NCBI GenBank assembly: GCA_023420415.1
Contig: JAEZWF010000050.1
Span: 1-64,000 of the forward strand
Origin: Actinomycetes bacterium
GTDB lineage: Bacteria; Actinomycetota; Actinomycetes; Actinomycetales; Dermatophilaceae
Direction: 5' to 3'
Length of the DNA stretch: 64,000 bases
Translations under genes and position numbers: made by a program
Shown: positions 31,652 to 41,298 of the stretch, in pieces
Layout of the letters: every line of letters starts with the position of its first letter
How positions within the stretch are numbered: the stretch's first letter is position 1
Notes under the pieces: generated by a model
What the model saw: the letters and a program-made list of their open reading frames with translations, nothing else
Databases searched by the model: none
Told to the model about the DNA's origin: nothing

Positions 31652-33537
31652 CCCAGGCCCCAGCCCGAGAGACGGTCGAGCCCGACCGCGCAGCCGACCA
31701 GGCGGCATACCCCACCGTCACTGACGCGACGGCCACCGGCACGGACCCGGCCGCGCGTGTGGATGCCTGGCTGACGAAGTTCGAGACGGCCCTGGCGGCG
31801 GGCGACGGGCAGGGTGTGGCCGCACTGTTCGCGACCGACAGCTACTGGCGCGACCTCGTCGCCTTCACGTGGAACCTGAAGACCGTCGAGGGTCGTGACC
31901 AGGTTGCCGACCTCGTGATGGAGACGGCGAAACGCACTGCGGCGCAAGGGTTTTCGACGACAGAGCAGCCCACGCAGGACGATGGTGTCGTCACGTCGTG
32001 GCTGTCCTTCGACACGGCGGTCGGTCGCGGCGGTGGGCTGCTCCGGCTGGTCGAGGAGGACGGCGAGGACCGGGCCTGGACGCTGCTGACCACCTTGCAG
32101 GAGCTCAAGGGGCACGAGGAGCCGCGCGGCACGAAGCGGCCCATGGGTGCCGAGCACGGCATCGACAAGGACCGCCGCACGTGGAAGGAGAAGCGCGAGG
32201 AGGAGGCGAGCGCACTCGGCACCACCGAGCAGCCGTACGTGCTGGTGATCGGCGGCGGCCAGGGCGGCATCGCGATGGGTGCGCGGCTGCGCCAGCTCGG
32301 GGTGCCGTCACTCGTCGTCGACGCGCACGAGCGGCCCGGCGACCAGTGGCGCGGGCGCTACAAGTCCCTGTGCCTGCACGACCCCGTCTGGTACGACCAC
32401 CTGCCCTACCTGAAGTTCCCCGACAACTGGCCGGTGTTCGCGCCCAAGGACAAGATCGGCGACTGGCTCGAGAGCTACGTCAAGGTGATGGAGGTGCCCT
32501 ACTGGTCCAAGACGCGCGCCCTGTCGGCGGGGTGGTCGGAAGCCGACCAGAAGTGGTCCGTCGAGGTCGACCGCGACGGCGAGCGGCTCAGGCTCACGCC
32601 CACCCAGCTGGTCTTCGCCACGGGCATGTCGGGCAAGCCGCGGGTCCCCGAGGTGCCCGGGACTGACATCTTCAAGGGCGACGTCCACCACTCCTCCCAG
32701 CACCCGGGCCCGGACCGGTATGCCGGCAAGAGGGCCGTGGTCATCGGCAGCAACAACTCCAGCTTCGACATCTGCGGAGCCCTGTGGGAGCACGGTGCCG
32801 ACGTGACGATGGTGCAGCGGTCGTCGACGCACATCGTCAAGAGCGCCAGCCTCATGGAGTACGGCCTGGGCGACCTCTACTCCGAGCGGGCGCTGGCAGC
32901 CGGGGTGACGACGGAGAAGGCCGACCTCATCTTCGCCTCGCTCCCCTACCGGATCCTGCACACGTTCCAGATCCCGGCGTACGAGAAGATGGCGGAGGTC
33001 GACAAGGACTTCTACGAGCGGCTCGAGGCGGCCGGGTTCTGGCACGACTGGGGTGACGACGGCTCCGGCCTGTTCATGAAGTACCTGCGCCGCGGCTCGG
33101 GCTACTACATCGACGTCGGCGCCGCGGACCTCGTCGCGAACGGTGACGTGAAGCTGGTCCACGGCCAGGTCGACCACCTCACCGAAGATGCCGTGGTGCT
33201 CGCCGACGGCACCGAGCTGCCCGCCGACGTGGTCGTCTTCGCCACCGGCTACAACTCGATGAACGGGTGGGTGGCCGACCTCGTCGACCAGGAGACGGCC
33301 GACCGGCTCGGCAAGTGCTGGGGCCTGGGCTCGGACACCACCAAGGACCCCGGCCCATGGGAGGGCGAGCAGCGCAACATGTGGAAGCCGACGCAGGTGG
33401 CGAACCTCTGGATGCACGGCGGCAACCTGCACCAGTCGCGCCACTACTCGCTCTACCTCGCACTCCAGCTCAAGGCCCGCTACGAGGGCATCGACACCCC
33501 GGTCTACGGCCTGCAGGAGGTCCACCACACCGGCTGA
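31648..33537 (+). CDS. flavin-containing monooxygenase with N-terminal NTF2-like domain
   Basis: 629 residues. Residues about 30-165 look like a SnoaL/NTF2-type domain (V-D-A-W-L-T-K-F-E-T-A-L-A-A-G-D-G-Q-G-V-A-A-L-F-A). The FAD Rossmann motif V-L-V-I-G-G-G-Q-G-G-I starts near 197, and the NADPH-binding motif is altered to V-V-I-G-S-N-N-S-S-F-D-I, as in many bacterial Baeyer-Villiger/FMO relatives. V-V-F-A-T-G-Y-N near 575 is the C-terminal FMO motif. GGAGG 5 bases upstream is the ribosome-binding site. A divergent GAF regulator suggests induction by a small organic substrate, unknown here. Confidence 0.87.
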   Translation: MTQAPARETVEPDRAADQAAYPTVTDATATGTDPAARVDAWLTKFETALAAGDGQGVAALFATDSYWRDLVAFTWNLKTVEGRDQVADLVMETAKRTAAQGFSTTEQPTQDDGVVTSWLSFDTAVGRGGGLLRLVEEDGEDRAWTLLTTLQELKGHEEPRGTKRPMGAEHGIDKDRRTWKEKREEEASALGTTEQPYVLVIGGGQGGIAMGARLRQLGVPSLVVDAHERPGDQWRGRYKSLCLHDPVWYDHLPYLKFPDNWPVFAPKDKIGDWLESYVKVMEVPYWSKTRALSAGWSEADQKWSVEVDRDGERLRLTPTQLVFATGMSGKPRVPEVPGTDIFKGDVHHSSQHPGPDRYAGKRAVVIGSNNSSFDICGALWEHGADVTMVQRSSTHIVKSASLMEYGLGDLYSERALAAGVTTEKADLIFASLPYRILHTFQIPAYEKMAEVDKDFYERLEAAGFWHDWGDDGSGLFMKYLRRGSGYYIDVGAADLVANGDVKLVHGQVDHLTEDAVVLADGTELPADVVVFATGYNSMNGWVADLVDQETADRLGKCWGLGSDTTKDPGPWEGEQRNMWKPTQVANLWMHGGNLHQSRHYSLYLALQLKARYEGIDTPVYGLQEVHHTG

Positions 33538-33549
33538 CAGAGGCGCTCG

Positions 33550-33584
33550 ACATCGGCTGGCCTCTCAGTAGCGCCAGCCGATGT
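33550..33584. terminator. convergent hairpin between the monooxygenase and the gene at 33565
   Basis: A 12-base perfect inverted repeat (33550-33561 / 33573-33584; left arm ACATCGGCTGGC). The right arm encodes the last residues (N-I-G-W-R) of the minus-strand gene, so the terminator is partly coding. Confidence 0.5.
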
Positions 33585-34851
33585 TGAGCGCGAGCTGCGA
33601 GGGTGCGGCGTCGGTCTTCGGGTCGTAGGCGATCCGGGTCACCCTGGACACCTCGCCGGTGTCGACGTTCCACGCGAGGATCCACGACCCGTGCGAGCCG
33701 TTCGTCTGGAGCAGCACGGTGGAGGCGTTCCACCAGGCCAGGGGGGTGCAGCAGCCCTTGTAGCGGCCCTCCTGCCCGTCCGGGTTCTCCGGCGCGAGCA
33801 GCAGCTTCGCCTTGCCTTGGTCTGGCCGCACCGCGACGACGCCCTGGTAGATCGGCCCGTTGCCCCGCCGGATCACCTCGGACGTGACGCCTTGGTCGAA
33901 GAACGCCCCCGACGCCACCCACGTCGCCGACCCGACGGGCCGCTTCCACAGCTCGTAGACGGGCGCGCCGATGGTGCGCTGCCCTGCCCGCTTGCCGGTG
34001 ATGAGGTCGTTCCACGTGACGCTGAGCGACTGGTTCTCCTCGGCGACCCGCAGACCTGTCACGGCCGTGTCCGCCGGGTCGTCCACCTTGACCGCCTTGG
34101 CACCGGGCCGCCACGGGTCAAGGGTCCAGACCTTGCCGTCGTCGCTGCGGATCACGACCGAGTCGTTGGACGGCGTCCACGACACCTCCTGCAGGTACTC
34201 GGACGGCACCGGGAAACGGGTCACTTCACCGCCACGATCGACGACGACAACCTCGCCCGGCTGCGGGAACGCCACCATCCCCGCGCCTCCAATCGCCCTG
34301 GTACCCAACGGCATTGCCTCGTTGCCACCGGTGTCCCGCACCGGCTTGAGCGTGAGGCCGTCGACCTCCAGCAGCTCGCCGCCTGGTCGGATCAGCAACA
34401 GCCTGTATGCCTTCAGTTCAGGTGTCGTCGGCTCGAGCGTCACCCCGACGACCGTAGGGGGGTCACCGCGCAGCGCGCTCAGCATCATCCTCGAGCGACC
34501 CGTGTCGATGGATGTCGGCAGACCGACGTCGAGCTGCGGAAGCTCGGGTTCCTTTCCCTCCAAAGGGAGTTCGGCGTATGCCGTGCCGTCGGCGAGCGTG
34601 CCCGTCACCGGTGGCGTCGTGGCCGTGACGGCGGGCGTCGGGGTGCGGTTCTCACTCCCGTCGGTCCCCCACACCTGCACCGCCCCCACCGCGAGCGCAG
34701 CCGCGGCAACGGCGCCCACCCCGGTGGTGAGCCGGCGTCGCCGACGCGACTGCGCGGCATACGCATCCGCCCATGCGTCACTCGCGAAGTCCACCTCGGG
34801 CAGGTCGGCGCTGGCCCGCTCGAGCAGGCCGGTCAGGTCACGGTCGGTCAT
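33565..34851 (-). CDS. membrane-anchored partner of an ECF sigma factor (putative regulator)
   Basis: 428 residues. A short cytoplasmic part (1-38, D-L-T-G-L-L-E-R-A-S-A-D-L-P-E-V) with R-S-R-R-R-R-R is followed by one membrane helix (about 42-60). The remaining 360 residues are extracytoplasmic and rich in beta-strand, with repeated D-G-K-V-W-T-L-D-P, G-G-E-V-T-R-F-P and W-T-P-S-N-D-S segments suggesting a beta-propeller. Its start overlaps the SigE-type sigma gene stop (ATGA), the typical place of an anti-sigma factor, but no zinc-binding anti-sigma motif is visible. Confidence 0.7.
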   Translation of the reverse strand: MTDRDLTGLLERASADLPEVDFASDAWADAYAAQSRRRRRLTTGVGAVAAAALAVGAVQVWGTDGSENRTPTPAVTATTPPVTGTLADGTAYAELPLEGKEPELPQLDVGLPTSIDTGRSRMMLSALRGDPPTVVGVTLEPTTPELKAYRLLLIRPGGELLEVDGLTLKPVRDTGGNEAMPLGTRAIGGAGMVAFPQPGEVVVVDRGGEVTRFPVPSEYLQEVSWTPSNDSVVIRSDDGKVWTLDPWRPGAKAVKVDDPADTAVTGLRVAEENQSLSVTWNDLITGKRAGQRTIGAPVYELWKRPVGSATWVASGAFFDQGVTSEVIRRGNGPIYQGVVAVRPDQGKAKLLLAPENPDGQEGRYKGCCTPLAWWNASTVLLQTNGSHGSWILAWNVDTGEVSRVTRIAYDPKTDAAPSQLALNIGWRY

Positions 34852-35366
34852 GGCTGCTCACCTCCGGTGAGGCTGGGCGCGAGGTCCGGGATCGACTCGC
34901 GCAGCCGCGCCAACGCTGCGTGGGTCTGGCTCTTGACGGTGCCGACGGAGACGCCGAGCACCTCGGCGGTGTCACGTTCGCTGCGGTCCTCGAAGTAGCG
35001 CAGCACCACGACGGCCCGCTGCTTCGGGGTCAGGGTCGCGAGCGCGCGTTCGAGGTCGAGCCGCTCGGCGACGGCCTCCGACTCCTCCACCCGCCACGGC
35101 TCGGCCTCGGGCAGCACCTCCAGCACGTGCTCGCGTCGCGTGCGTCGCCACGAGGAGATGGCGTCGTGGTAGAGGATCCGTCGCACGTAGGCGTCGGGAT
35201 TGTCGGCGCGCAGCCGCTCCCAGCGGATCGCGAGCTTGGCGAAGGCCCCCTGGAGCAGGTCCTCGGCCAGGTGGGCGTCACCACAGACGAGGTATGCCGC
35301 CCGCAACAGCGTGTGCTGGCGTGCCCGCACGTAGCGGGTGAAGTCCTCGTCGACCTCGCGTCGCAT
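34848..35366 (-). CDS. SigE-type (SigE70) ECF RNA polymerase sigma factor
   Basis: 172 residues. Region 2 reads F-T-R-Y-V-R-A-R-Q-H-T-L-L-R-A-A-Y-L-V-C-G-D-A-H-L-A-E-D-L-L-Q-G-A-F-A-K-L-A-I-R-W, the pattern of the actinobacterial SigE family, and region 4 reads L-T-P-K-Q-R-A-V-V-V-L-R-Y-F-E-D-R-S-E-R-D-T-A-E-V-L-G-V-S-V-G-T-V-K-S-Q. Overlap with the membrane protein gene indicates a sigma/regulator pair. The stimulus is unknown. Confidence 0.9.
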   Translation of the reverse strand: MRREVDEDFTRYVRARQHTLLRAAYLVCGDAHLAEDLLQGAFAKLAIRWERLRADNPDAYVRRILYHDAISSWRRTRREHVLEVLPEAEPWRVEESEAVAERLDLERALATLTPKQRAVVVLRYFEDRSERDTAEVLGVSVGTVKSQTHAALARLRESIPDLAPSLTGGEQP

Positions 35367-35437
35367 CGCCGCCCCTTCCGCACCGATTCTCCCCCTGAAC
35401 GCGCGGGACGGTGCGAAAGGTTGGCGTCAGCGCGGCG

Positions 35438-36850
<1,413 letters not shown>

Positions 36851-36857
36851 GCGGGCA

Positions 36858-36863
36858 AGGTTA
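36858..36863 (-). promoter_or_regulatory. -10 box of leaderless glyS
   Basis: On the minus strand TAACCT lies 7 bases before ATG 36850. Confidence 0.5.
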
Positions 36864-36892
36864 CTGGCGTGCGTGGCCCGGGCCAGACATGG

Positions 36893-36939
36893 GTATGCCG
36901 GGTGGCGGCCCGCTCCCATGGGCCGGCCACCCGGCATAC
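36893..36939. terminator. GTATGCCG-containing terminator hairpin
   Basis: A 14-base perfect inverted repeat (36893-36906 / 36926-36939; left arm GTATGCCGGGTGGC) encloses an inner GGCCC/GGGCC hairpin. It lies about 37 bases after the FMN reductase stop and ahead of the glyS promoter. Both arms begin with the dispersed octamer GTATGCCG. Confidence 0.6.
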
Positions 36940-36975
36940 GTCTGGTGGGCGCCGCCCGCGCCCGCGCCCCGCGCC

Positions 36976-37563
36976 TCAGGCGGTGACCCGCTCCTCCTGG
37001 CGCGCCCGGGCGCCGAGGTCACGGGCGGCTTCACGCAGGGCCGGCAGGGCGTCCGCGACGGCGTCGGCCGCGTTGGTGAGCCGCCCGTCCTCGCCGTAGA
37101 AGTCGCCGGAGAGGGTGATCTCGACGTTCTCGGGCAGGACTGCCGCGCCGATGAACTCGAGCACGTGCCGCAGCTGGGCGCCGGACATGCCGCCGCCGCG
37201 GCCGCCGTAGGTGACGATGAGGACCGGACGCTCCTTCCACTCCGAGTAGAGGAAGTCGATGGCGTTCTTGAGCCCGGCCGGGTAACCACCGTTGTACTGG
37301 GGCGACAGGATGACGACGGCATCGCTGGACTCGATGGTCCTCGCCCAGCCCTTGGTGTGGTCATGGGCGTAGTCGCCGAGGGCGGGCATCCGCGGCTCGT
37401 CGAGCAGCGGCAGGGCGAGGTCGCGCAGGTCGACGACCTCGACACGGGCGTCCGCCTCCTCGGCGATGACGGGCGCGAGGGCCTGGCCGATCTGGTCGCC
37501 CACGCGGATCGGGCGGGTGCTGCCGACGACGAGGGTGACGAGCGGGCGGGTGGCGGTGGCCAT
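36976..37563 (-). CDS. NADPH-dependent FMN reductase family protein
   Basis: 195 residues, flavodoxin-like fold. The phosphate loop is V-V-G-S-T-R-P-I-R-V-G (about 12-22), and the flavin ring loop is S-P-Q-Y-N-G-G-Y-P-A-G-L-K-N-A-I-D-F-L-Y-S-E-W (about 85-107), then Y-G-G-R-G-G-G. These are the motifs of the chromate/quinone reductase-like NADPH:FMN oxidoreductase group. Role may be detoxification of quinones or redox stress. GAAGGAAG precedes the ATG. Inverted half-sites TGAAC/GTTCA occur 28 bases upstream. Confidence 0.88.
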   Translation of the reverse strand: MATATRPLVTLVVGSTRPIRVGDQIGQALAPVIAEEADARVEVVDLRDLALPLLDEPRMPALGDYAHDHTKGWARTIESSDAVVILSPQYNGGYPAGLKNAIDFLYSEWKERPVLIVTYGGRGGGMSGAQLRHVLEFIGAAVLPENVEITLSGDFYGEDGRLTNAADAVADALPALREAARDLGARARQEERVTA

Positions 37564-37590
37564 GGCGGTGCTTCCTTCGCAGATTGTTGT

Positions 37591-37618
37591 TGAACGCTTG
37601 ATGGTTCATCGAGTTAAC
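37591..37618. promoter_or_regulatory. possible operator before the FMN reductase
   Basis: TGAAC (37591-37595) and GTTCA (37604-37608) form an inverted pair with 8 bases between, followed by GTTAAC (37613-37618). The segment is AT-rich against its surroundings. A MarR- or HxlR-type redox repressor is possible, but none is encoded nearby. Confidence 0.25.
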
Positions 37619-37680
37619 CACTGCCTCTCCACGGCTATTCCGAAGGCCCGCCCCTGCCCCGCGGCGAGCGCCCCGCCCCG

Positions 37681-37686
37681 TACGCT
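37681..37686 (+). promoter_or_regulatory. -10 box of a leaderless gene
   Basis: TACGCT, 6 bases before GTG 37693. Confidence 0.45.
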
Positions 37687-37692
37687 TCCCGG

Positions 37693-37971
37693 GTGACGAC
37701 CCGCGAACGCATCGAGTCCGCCAGCCTCCCCGTCGTGAAGGCCCTCAACGGGATGCCGCGCGCCGTGCCTTTCCTCATCGTGCTCGCGCTCATGGTCGGC
37801 GGGATCCTGCTCCCCGCGCCGGGCTGGCTGCTGCTGGTCCCGGTCGTGCTGTTCCTCGCCTGGACCCTCTACCTCGGCTGGCCAGCCCTGGACATGGGAG
37901 CCCGCACGGGCCGGATCACCGTCGTGCTCATCGCAGTTGCCATCACCCTGACGCAGGCGTTCCCCCGCTGA
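37693..37971 (+). CDS. DUF6703-like small membrane protein
   Basis: 92 residues with three hydrophobic helices (about 25-40, 44-62, 74-88). P-V-V-K-A-L-N-G-M-P-R-A-V-P-F-L-I-V-L-A-L-M-V-G-G and W-T-L-Y-L-G-W-P-A-L-D recall the actinobacterial DUF6703 family, of unknown function. It ends 8 bases before the znuA promoter, so the Zur sites act downstream of it. Confidence 0.65.
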   Translation: MTTRERIESASLPVVKALNGMPRAVPFLIVLALMVGGILLPAPGWLLLVPVVLFLAWTLYLGWPALDMGARTGRITVVLIAVAITLTQAFPR

Positions 37972-37978
37972 CGGACAT

Positions 37979-38016
37979 TTGACAATGGTTCTCATTTCAC
38001 TTGAGAATCATTGTCA
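37979..38016 (+). promoter_or_regulatory. znuA promoter with two Zur boxes
   Basis: A consensus -35 TTGACA (37979-37984), an 18-base spacer and -10 GAGAAT (38003-38008) place the transcription start at ATG 38016. Two 7-1-7 Fur-family sites, TGACAATGGTTCTCA (37980-37994) and TGAGAATCATTGTCA (38002-38016), cover the -35 and -10 and are near-exact inverted copies of each other. The second ends at the A of the start codon. Binding of Zn-Zur would block polymerase. Confidence 0.8.
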
Positions 38017-38993
38017 TGTCACCCCGTCTCCCCGGCCTGGCTGCCGTGGCCCTCGCCGTCGCCATGGTCTCCGGCTGCGGCGCCACCGGGGGGCCGGCGG
38101 GTGACGCCGGGAAGGACCGGCGGCTGGAGGTGGTGGCCGGGTTCTACCCGCTCCAGTACGCCGTGGCCCAGATCGGGGGCGACCGCGTCGACGTCTCGAA
38201 CCTCACCAAGCCGGGCGCCGAGCCGCACGACCTCGAGCTCTCGCCACGCCAGGTCGGCCGGGTCGCCCTGTCCGACCTCGTCGTCTACCTGAGTGGGTTC
38301 CAGCCCGCCGTGGACCAGGCGGTCGAGCGGGAGGCCCGGGACCACTCCTTCGACGTCGCCCCGGCAGCTCACCTCGACCTCCTCGCAAGCGATGAGCACG
38401 AGTCCCCCGAGGAGCCGCAGGACCTCGCGCGCGGGCACGAGGACGAGGACCACACCGGACACGACCACGGCCCCCGCGACCCGCACTTCTGGCTCGACCC
38501 CGTCCGCTACGCCGACGTCGGCGACGCCATCGCCCGCGAGCTGAGCGCCAAGGACCCGGCCGGCGCCGCGGCATACACGGCAGGCGCGCAGCGCTTCCGA
38601 GCCGCCATGACGACCCTCGACGGCGAGTTCCGCAGCGGCCTCGCGACCTGCGCCAACCGCGACCTCGTCACCTCCCACGCCGCCTTCGGCTACCTCGCGG
38701 AGCGCTACGACCTGCACCAGGAGTCCATCACCGGGCTCGACCCGGAGTCCGAGCCCGACCCCGCCAGCCTCGCCCGCATCGTCGCGCACGTCCGCCAGAC
38801 CGGCGTCACGACCATCTACTCCGAGGTGCTCGTCTCCCCCGACGTCGCCCGCACCATCGCCCGCGAGACTGGCACCCGCGTCGCCGTGCTCGACCCGCTC
38901 GAAGGCATCACCAGCGAGTCGGCCGGCGACGACTACCCCTCGGTGATGCGGTCCAACCTCGCCACCCTGCGCACCGGACAGGAATGCACATGA
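38016..38993 (+). CDS. znuA: zinc ABC transporter substrate-binding lipoprotein
   Basis: 325 residues from the leaderless ATG 38016. The signal peptide ends in the lipobox V-S-G-C (Cys at about 22). Metal ligands expected for cluster A-I proteins are present: G-A-E-P-H-D-L-E, D-P-H-F-W-L-D-P, T-S-H-A-A-F-G-Y-L-A-E-R-Y and the late acidic ligand near V-L-D-P-L-E-G. A His/acid-rich loop (D-E-H-E-S-P-E-E ... G-H-E-D-E-D-H-T-G-H-D-H-G) marks a zinc rather than manganese binder. First gene of znuACB-zur, under two Zur boxes. Confidence 0.93.
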   Translation: MSPRLPGLAAVALAVAMVSGCGATGGPAGDAGKDRRLEVVAGFYPLQYAVAQIGGDRVDVSNLTKPGAEPHDLELSPRQVGRVALSDLVVYLSGFQPAVDQAVEREARDHSFDVAPAAHLDLLASDEHESPEEPQDLARGHEDEDHTGHDHGPRDPHFWLDPVRYADVGDAIARELSAKDPAGAAAYTAGAQRFRAAMTTLDGEFRSGLATCANRDLVTSHAAFGYLAERYDLHQESITGLDPESEPDPASLARIVAHVRQTGVTTIYSEVLVSPDVARTIARETGTRVAVLDPLEGITSESAGDDYPSVMRSNLATLRTGQECT

Positions 38994-39850
38994 ACGGCAC
39001 CCAGGGCGGCGCGCCCGTGATCCAGCTCGAGAACGCGTCCTTCGGGTATGCCGACCGGCGTGTCCTCTCGGGCGTCACCCTCGTCGTCGAGCCGGGTGAG
39101 GTCGTCGCCGTCCTGGGCCCCAACGGCTCCGGCAAGTCGACGCTCGTGCGCGGGCTGCTGGGGCTGACCGAGCGGCTCGGCGGCACCGTGCGGCTCTTCG
39201 GCGAGCCGGCGGACAAGTTCGACCAGCACTGGCGCATCGGCTACGTGCCGCAACGACACACGCTGTCGGCGTCCGTGCGCGCCACGGTCCGCGAGATCGT
39301 CGCGGTCGGCCGACTGACTCGGCACAAATGGTGGAAACCGTTCTGGCACAAGGCAACCGACATCGCGATCGTCGATCGTGAGCTCGAGGTCGTCGGGCTC
39401 GCCGATCGCGCCGGCACCGACGTGGCCACCCTTTCGGGCGGTCAGCAGCGCCGTGTCCTCATCGCGCGCGCGCTGGCGTCCGAGCCCGACGTGCTGCTCA
39501 TGGACGAGCCCACCGCAGGCGTCGACACGGCCAACCAGGAGGTCCTCGCGCAGGTCCTGGCCAAGCTCGCCGCCCGAGGCACGACGATGCTGATCGTCAC
39601 CCACGAGCTCGAGGCCCTCGAGGACGTCGTCACCCGCATCGTGCTCGTGCGGGCCGGCCGCATCGCCTTTGACGGCACGCCCGAGGAGTTCCACTCCGGC
39701 GAGGACCACACGCGGGCCGACCACCACCACCACGGGCACCACCACGACGACGAGCTCGACCCGGAGCACCACCCCGACCCCGGCCAGCAGCCCCTGCCCG
39801 GCGCACCGAGCGCCGGGCCGCTCGACCCGCGACGGAGGACCACCCCATGA
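38990..39850 (+). CDS. znuC: zinc ABC transporter ATPase
   Basis: 286 residues from ATG 38990 (ATGA overlap with znuA); ATG 38984 is the alternative. Walker A is G-P-N-G-S-G-K-S-T (about 43-51), signature L-S-G-G-Q-Q-R-R, Walker B L-L-M-D-E-P-T-A-G-V-D, H-loop V-T-H-E. After the ATPase core a C-terminal tail of about 50 residues carries D-H-H-H-H-G-H-H-H-D-D-E-L-D-P-E-H-H, an extra His-rich zinc-binding segment not needed for ATPase function. Confidence 0.93.
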   Translation: MNGTQGGAPVIQLENASFGYADRRVLSGVTLVVEPGEVVAVLGPNGSGKSTLVRGLLGLTERLGGTVRLFGEPADKFDQHWRIGYVPQRHTLSASVRATVREIVAVGRLTRHKWWKPFWHKATDIAIVDRELEVVGLADRAGTDVATLSGGQQRRVLIARALASEPDVLLMDEPTAGVDTANQEVLAQVLAKLAARGTTMLIVTHELEALEDVVTRIVLVRAGRIAFDGTPEEFHSGEDHTRADHHHHGHHHDDELDPEHHPDPGQQPLPGAPSAGPLDPRRRTTP

Positions 39851-40827
39851 GCGAGATCCTCGCCCTGGACTTCATGCGCCAGGCCCTCGTCGCGGCGCTG
39901 CTCGTCGGCATCGCCGCTCCCCTCGTGGGTGTCTTCCTCGTGCAGCGCCGGCTCTCGCTCATCGGTGACGGCATGGGTCACGTCGCCCTCGCCGGTGTCG
40001 CGGTGGGCGTGCTCACGGGGTCGGCGCCGGTCTTCACCGCGCTCGTGGCGGCCGTCGCCGCCGCCATCGCGATCGAGGTGATCCGCGGTCGCGGCCGCAC
40101 GAGCGGCGACATCGCCCTGGCCGTGATGTTCTACGGCGGCATCGCCGCCGGCGTCGTCCTCATCGCCAAGTCGCCGGCCAGCTCACCAGCCAGCCTCACG
40201 GCATACCTGTTCGGTGCCATCACCACGGCCGACCAGCGTGACCTGTGGGTGTTCGCGGCGTTGGCCGTCGTCGTGCTGCTCGTGACGTCGCTGCTGCGAC
40301 CGTGGCTGTTCGCGGTGGCCAACGACGAGGAGTACGCCCGCGCGTCCGGGCTGCCCGTCACGGGGCTCAACATCACCCTGGCCATCCTCACCGCCGTGAC
40401 CGTCGTGGTGTCGATGCGCGTCGTCGGCCTGCTGCTCATCTCGGCGCTGATGATCATCCCCAACGCGACGGCCCAGCTGCTCGGCCGGTCGTTCCGCGCG
40501 TCGGTGCGCTGGGCGGTGCTGGTCGGGGTGCTCGCGAGCGTCGGCGGGGTGGTCGCGTCCTACTACGCCGAGACCCCGTCGGGGGGCACCATCGTGCTGC
40601 TCGCGATCGCCGCGTTCGTAGTCGTGGCCGTCGCGACCGGCGGTGTCGCCCGGGCACGAGCCCACCAGCACCGGCGCGCCGAACGCCACGAGCACGAGCA
40701 CGGTCCGTCGTGCGGCCACCCGGCGGTCCCCCACGGCGACCACGTCGACTACGTCCACGACGGCCACCGGCACGCCGCGCACGAGGGCCACTGGGACGAG
40801 CACGAGAAGGAAGGAACGCGGGCATGA
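39847..40827 (+). CDS. znuB: zinc ABC transporter permease
   Basis: 326 residues with eight or nine membrane helices (about 10-265) of the ABC-3 family. V-Q-R-R-L-S-L-I-G-D-G-M-G-H-V-A-L-A-G-V-A near residue 35 is the family signature. The last 60 residues are a cytoplasmic tail crowded with His (A-H-Q-H-R-R-A-E-R-H-E-H-E-H-G ... H-D-G-H-R-H-A-A-H-E-G-H-W-D-E-H). It overlaps znuC and zur by ATGA on both sides. Confidence 0.92.
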   Translation: MSEILALDFMRQALVAALLVGIAAPLVGVFLVQRRLSLIGDGMGHVALAGVAVGVLTGSAPVFTALVAAVAAAIAIEVIRGRGRTSGDIALAVMFYGGIAAGVVLIAKSPASSPASLTAYLFGAITTADQRDLWVFAALAVVVLLVTSLLRPWLFAVANDEEYARASGLPVTGLNITLAILTAVTVVVSMRVVGLLLISALMIIPNATAQLLGRSFRASVRWAVLVGVLASVGGVVASYYAETPSGGTIVLLAIAAFVVVAVATGGVARARAHQHRRAERHEHEHGPSCGHPAVPHGDHVDYVHDGHRHAAHEGHWDEHEKEGTRA

Positions 40828-41222
40828 CGACCACCTCCCGGCGCCCCACCCGTCAGCGGGCGGCCGTTGCCGCAGCCCTGTCCCAGAGCGCGGAGTTCCA
40901 GTCGGCCCAGGAGCTGCACGCGCGCCTGCGCGAGGGCGGCGACTCCGTCGGTCTGGCGACGGTCTACCGCAACCTCCAGTCGATGGCCGCCGACGGCGAG
41001 ATCGACGTCGTGCGCACCGAGGAGGGCGAGGCCGTCTACCGCGCCTGCTCGACCGGGCACCACCACCACCTCGTATGCCGCGTGTGCGGCAAGGCAGTCG
41101 AGATCGAGGGCCCAGCGGTGGAGACATGGGCAACGAAAGTCAGTGCCGCACATGGCTTTTCGGACGTCGACCACACGATCGAGATCGTCGGCACCTGCGC
41201 CGACTGCTCCAGGGCGAAGTAG
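40824..41222 (+). CDS. zur: zinc uptake regulator, Fur family
   Basis: 132 residues. The DNA-binding half has S-A-Q-E-L-H-A-R-L-R-E-G-G-D-S-V-G-L-A-T-V-Y-R-N-L-Q-S-M-A. The metal-binding half has S-T-G-H-H-H-H-L-V-C-R-V-C-G-K and a second pair C-A-D-C, i.e. the structural Cys4 zinc site plus the His-rich sensing site. Coded last in the znuACB-zur operon, it should repress its own operon through the two boxes at 37980-38016 when zinc is sufficient. Confidence 0.93.
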   Translation: MTTTSRRPTRQRAAVAAALSQSAEFQSAQELHARLREGGDSVGLATVYRNLQSMAADGEIDVVRTEEGEAVYRACSTGHHHHLVCRVCGKAVEIEGPAVETWATKVSAAHGFSDVDHTIEIVGTCADCSRAK

Positions 41223-41225
41223 TCC

Positions 41226-41265
41226 CCGCAGGCAGAGGGCGCCGGGCAACCCTCGACCCCTGCGG
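41226..41265 (+). terminator. terminator of the znuACB-zur operon
   Basis: Nested hairpin: outer CCGCAGG (41226-41232) / CCTGCGG (41259-41265), inner GAGGG/CCCTC. It starts 4 bases after the zur stop; there is no U-tract, as often in GC-rich actinobacteria. Confidence 0.45.
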
Positions 41266-41298
41266 CAGCATCGGCGGGTTCGCGGCAGGATCAGGATC

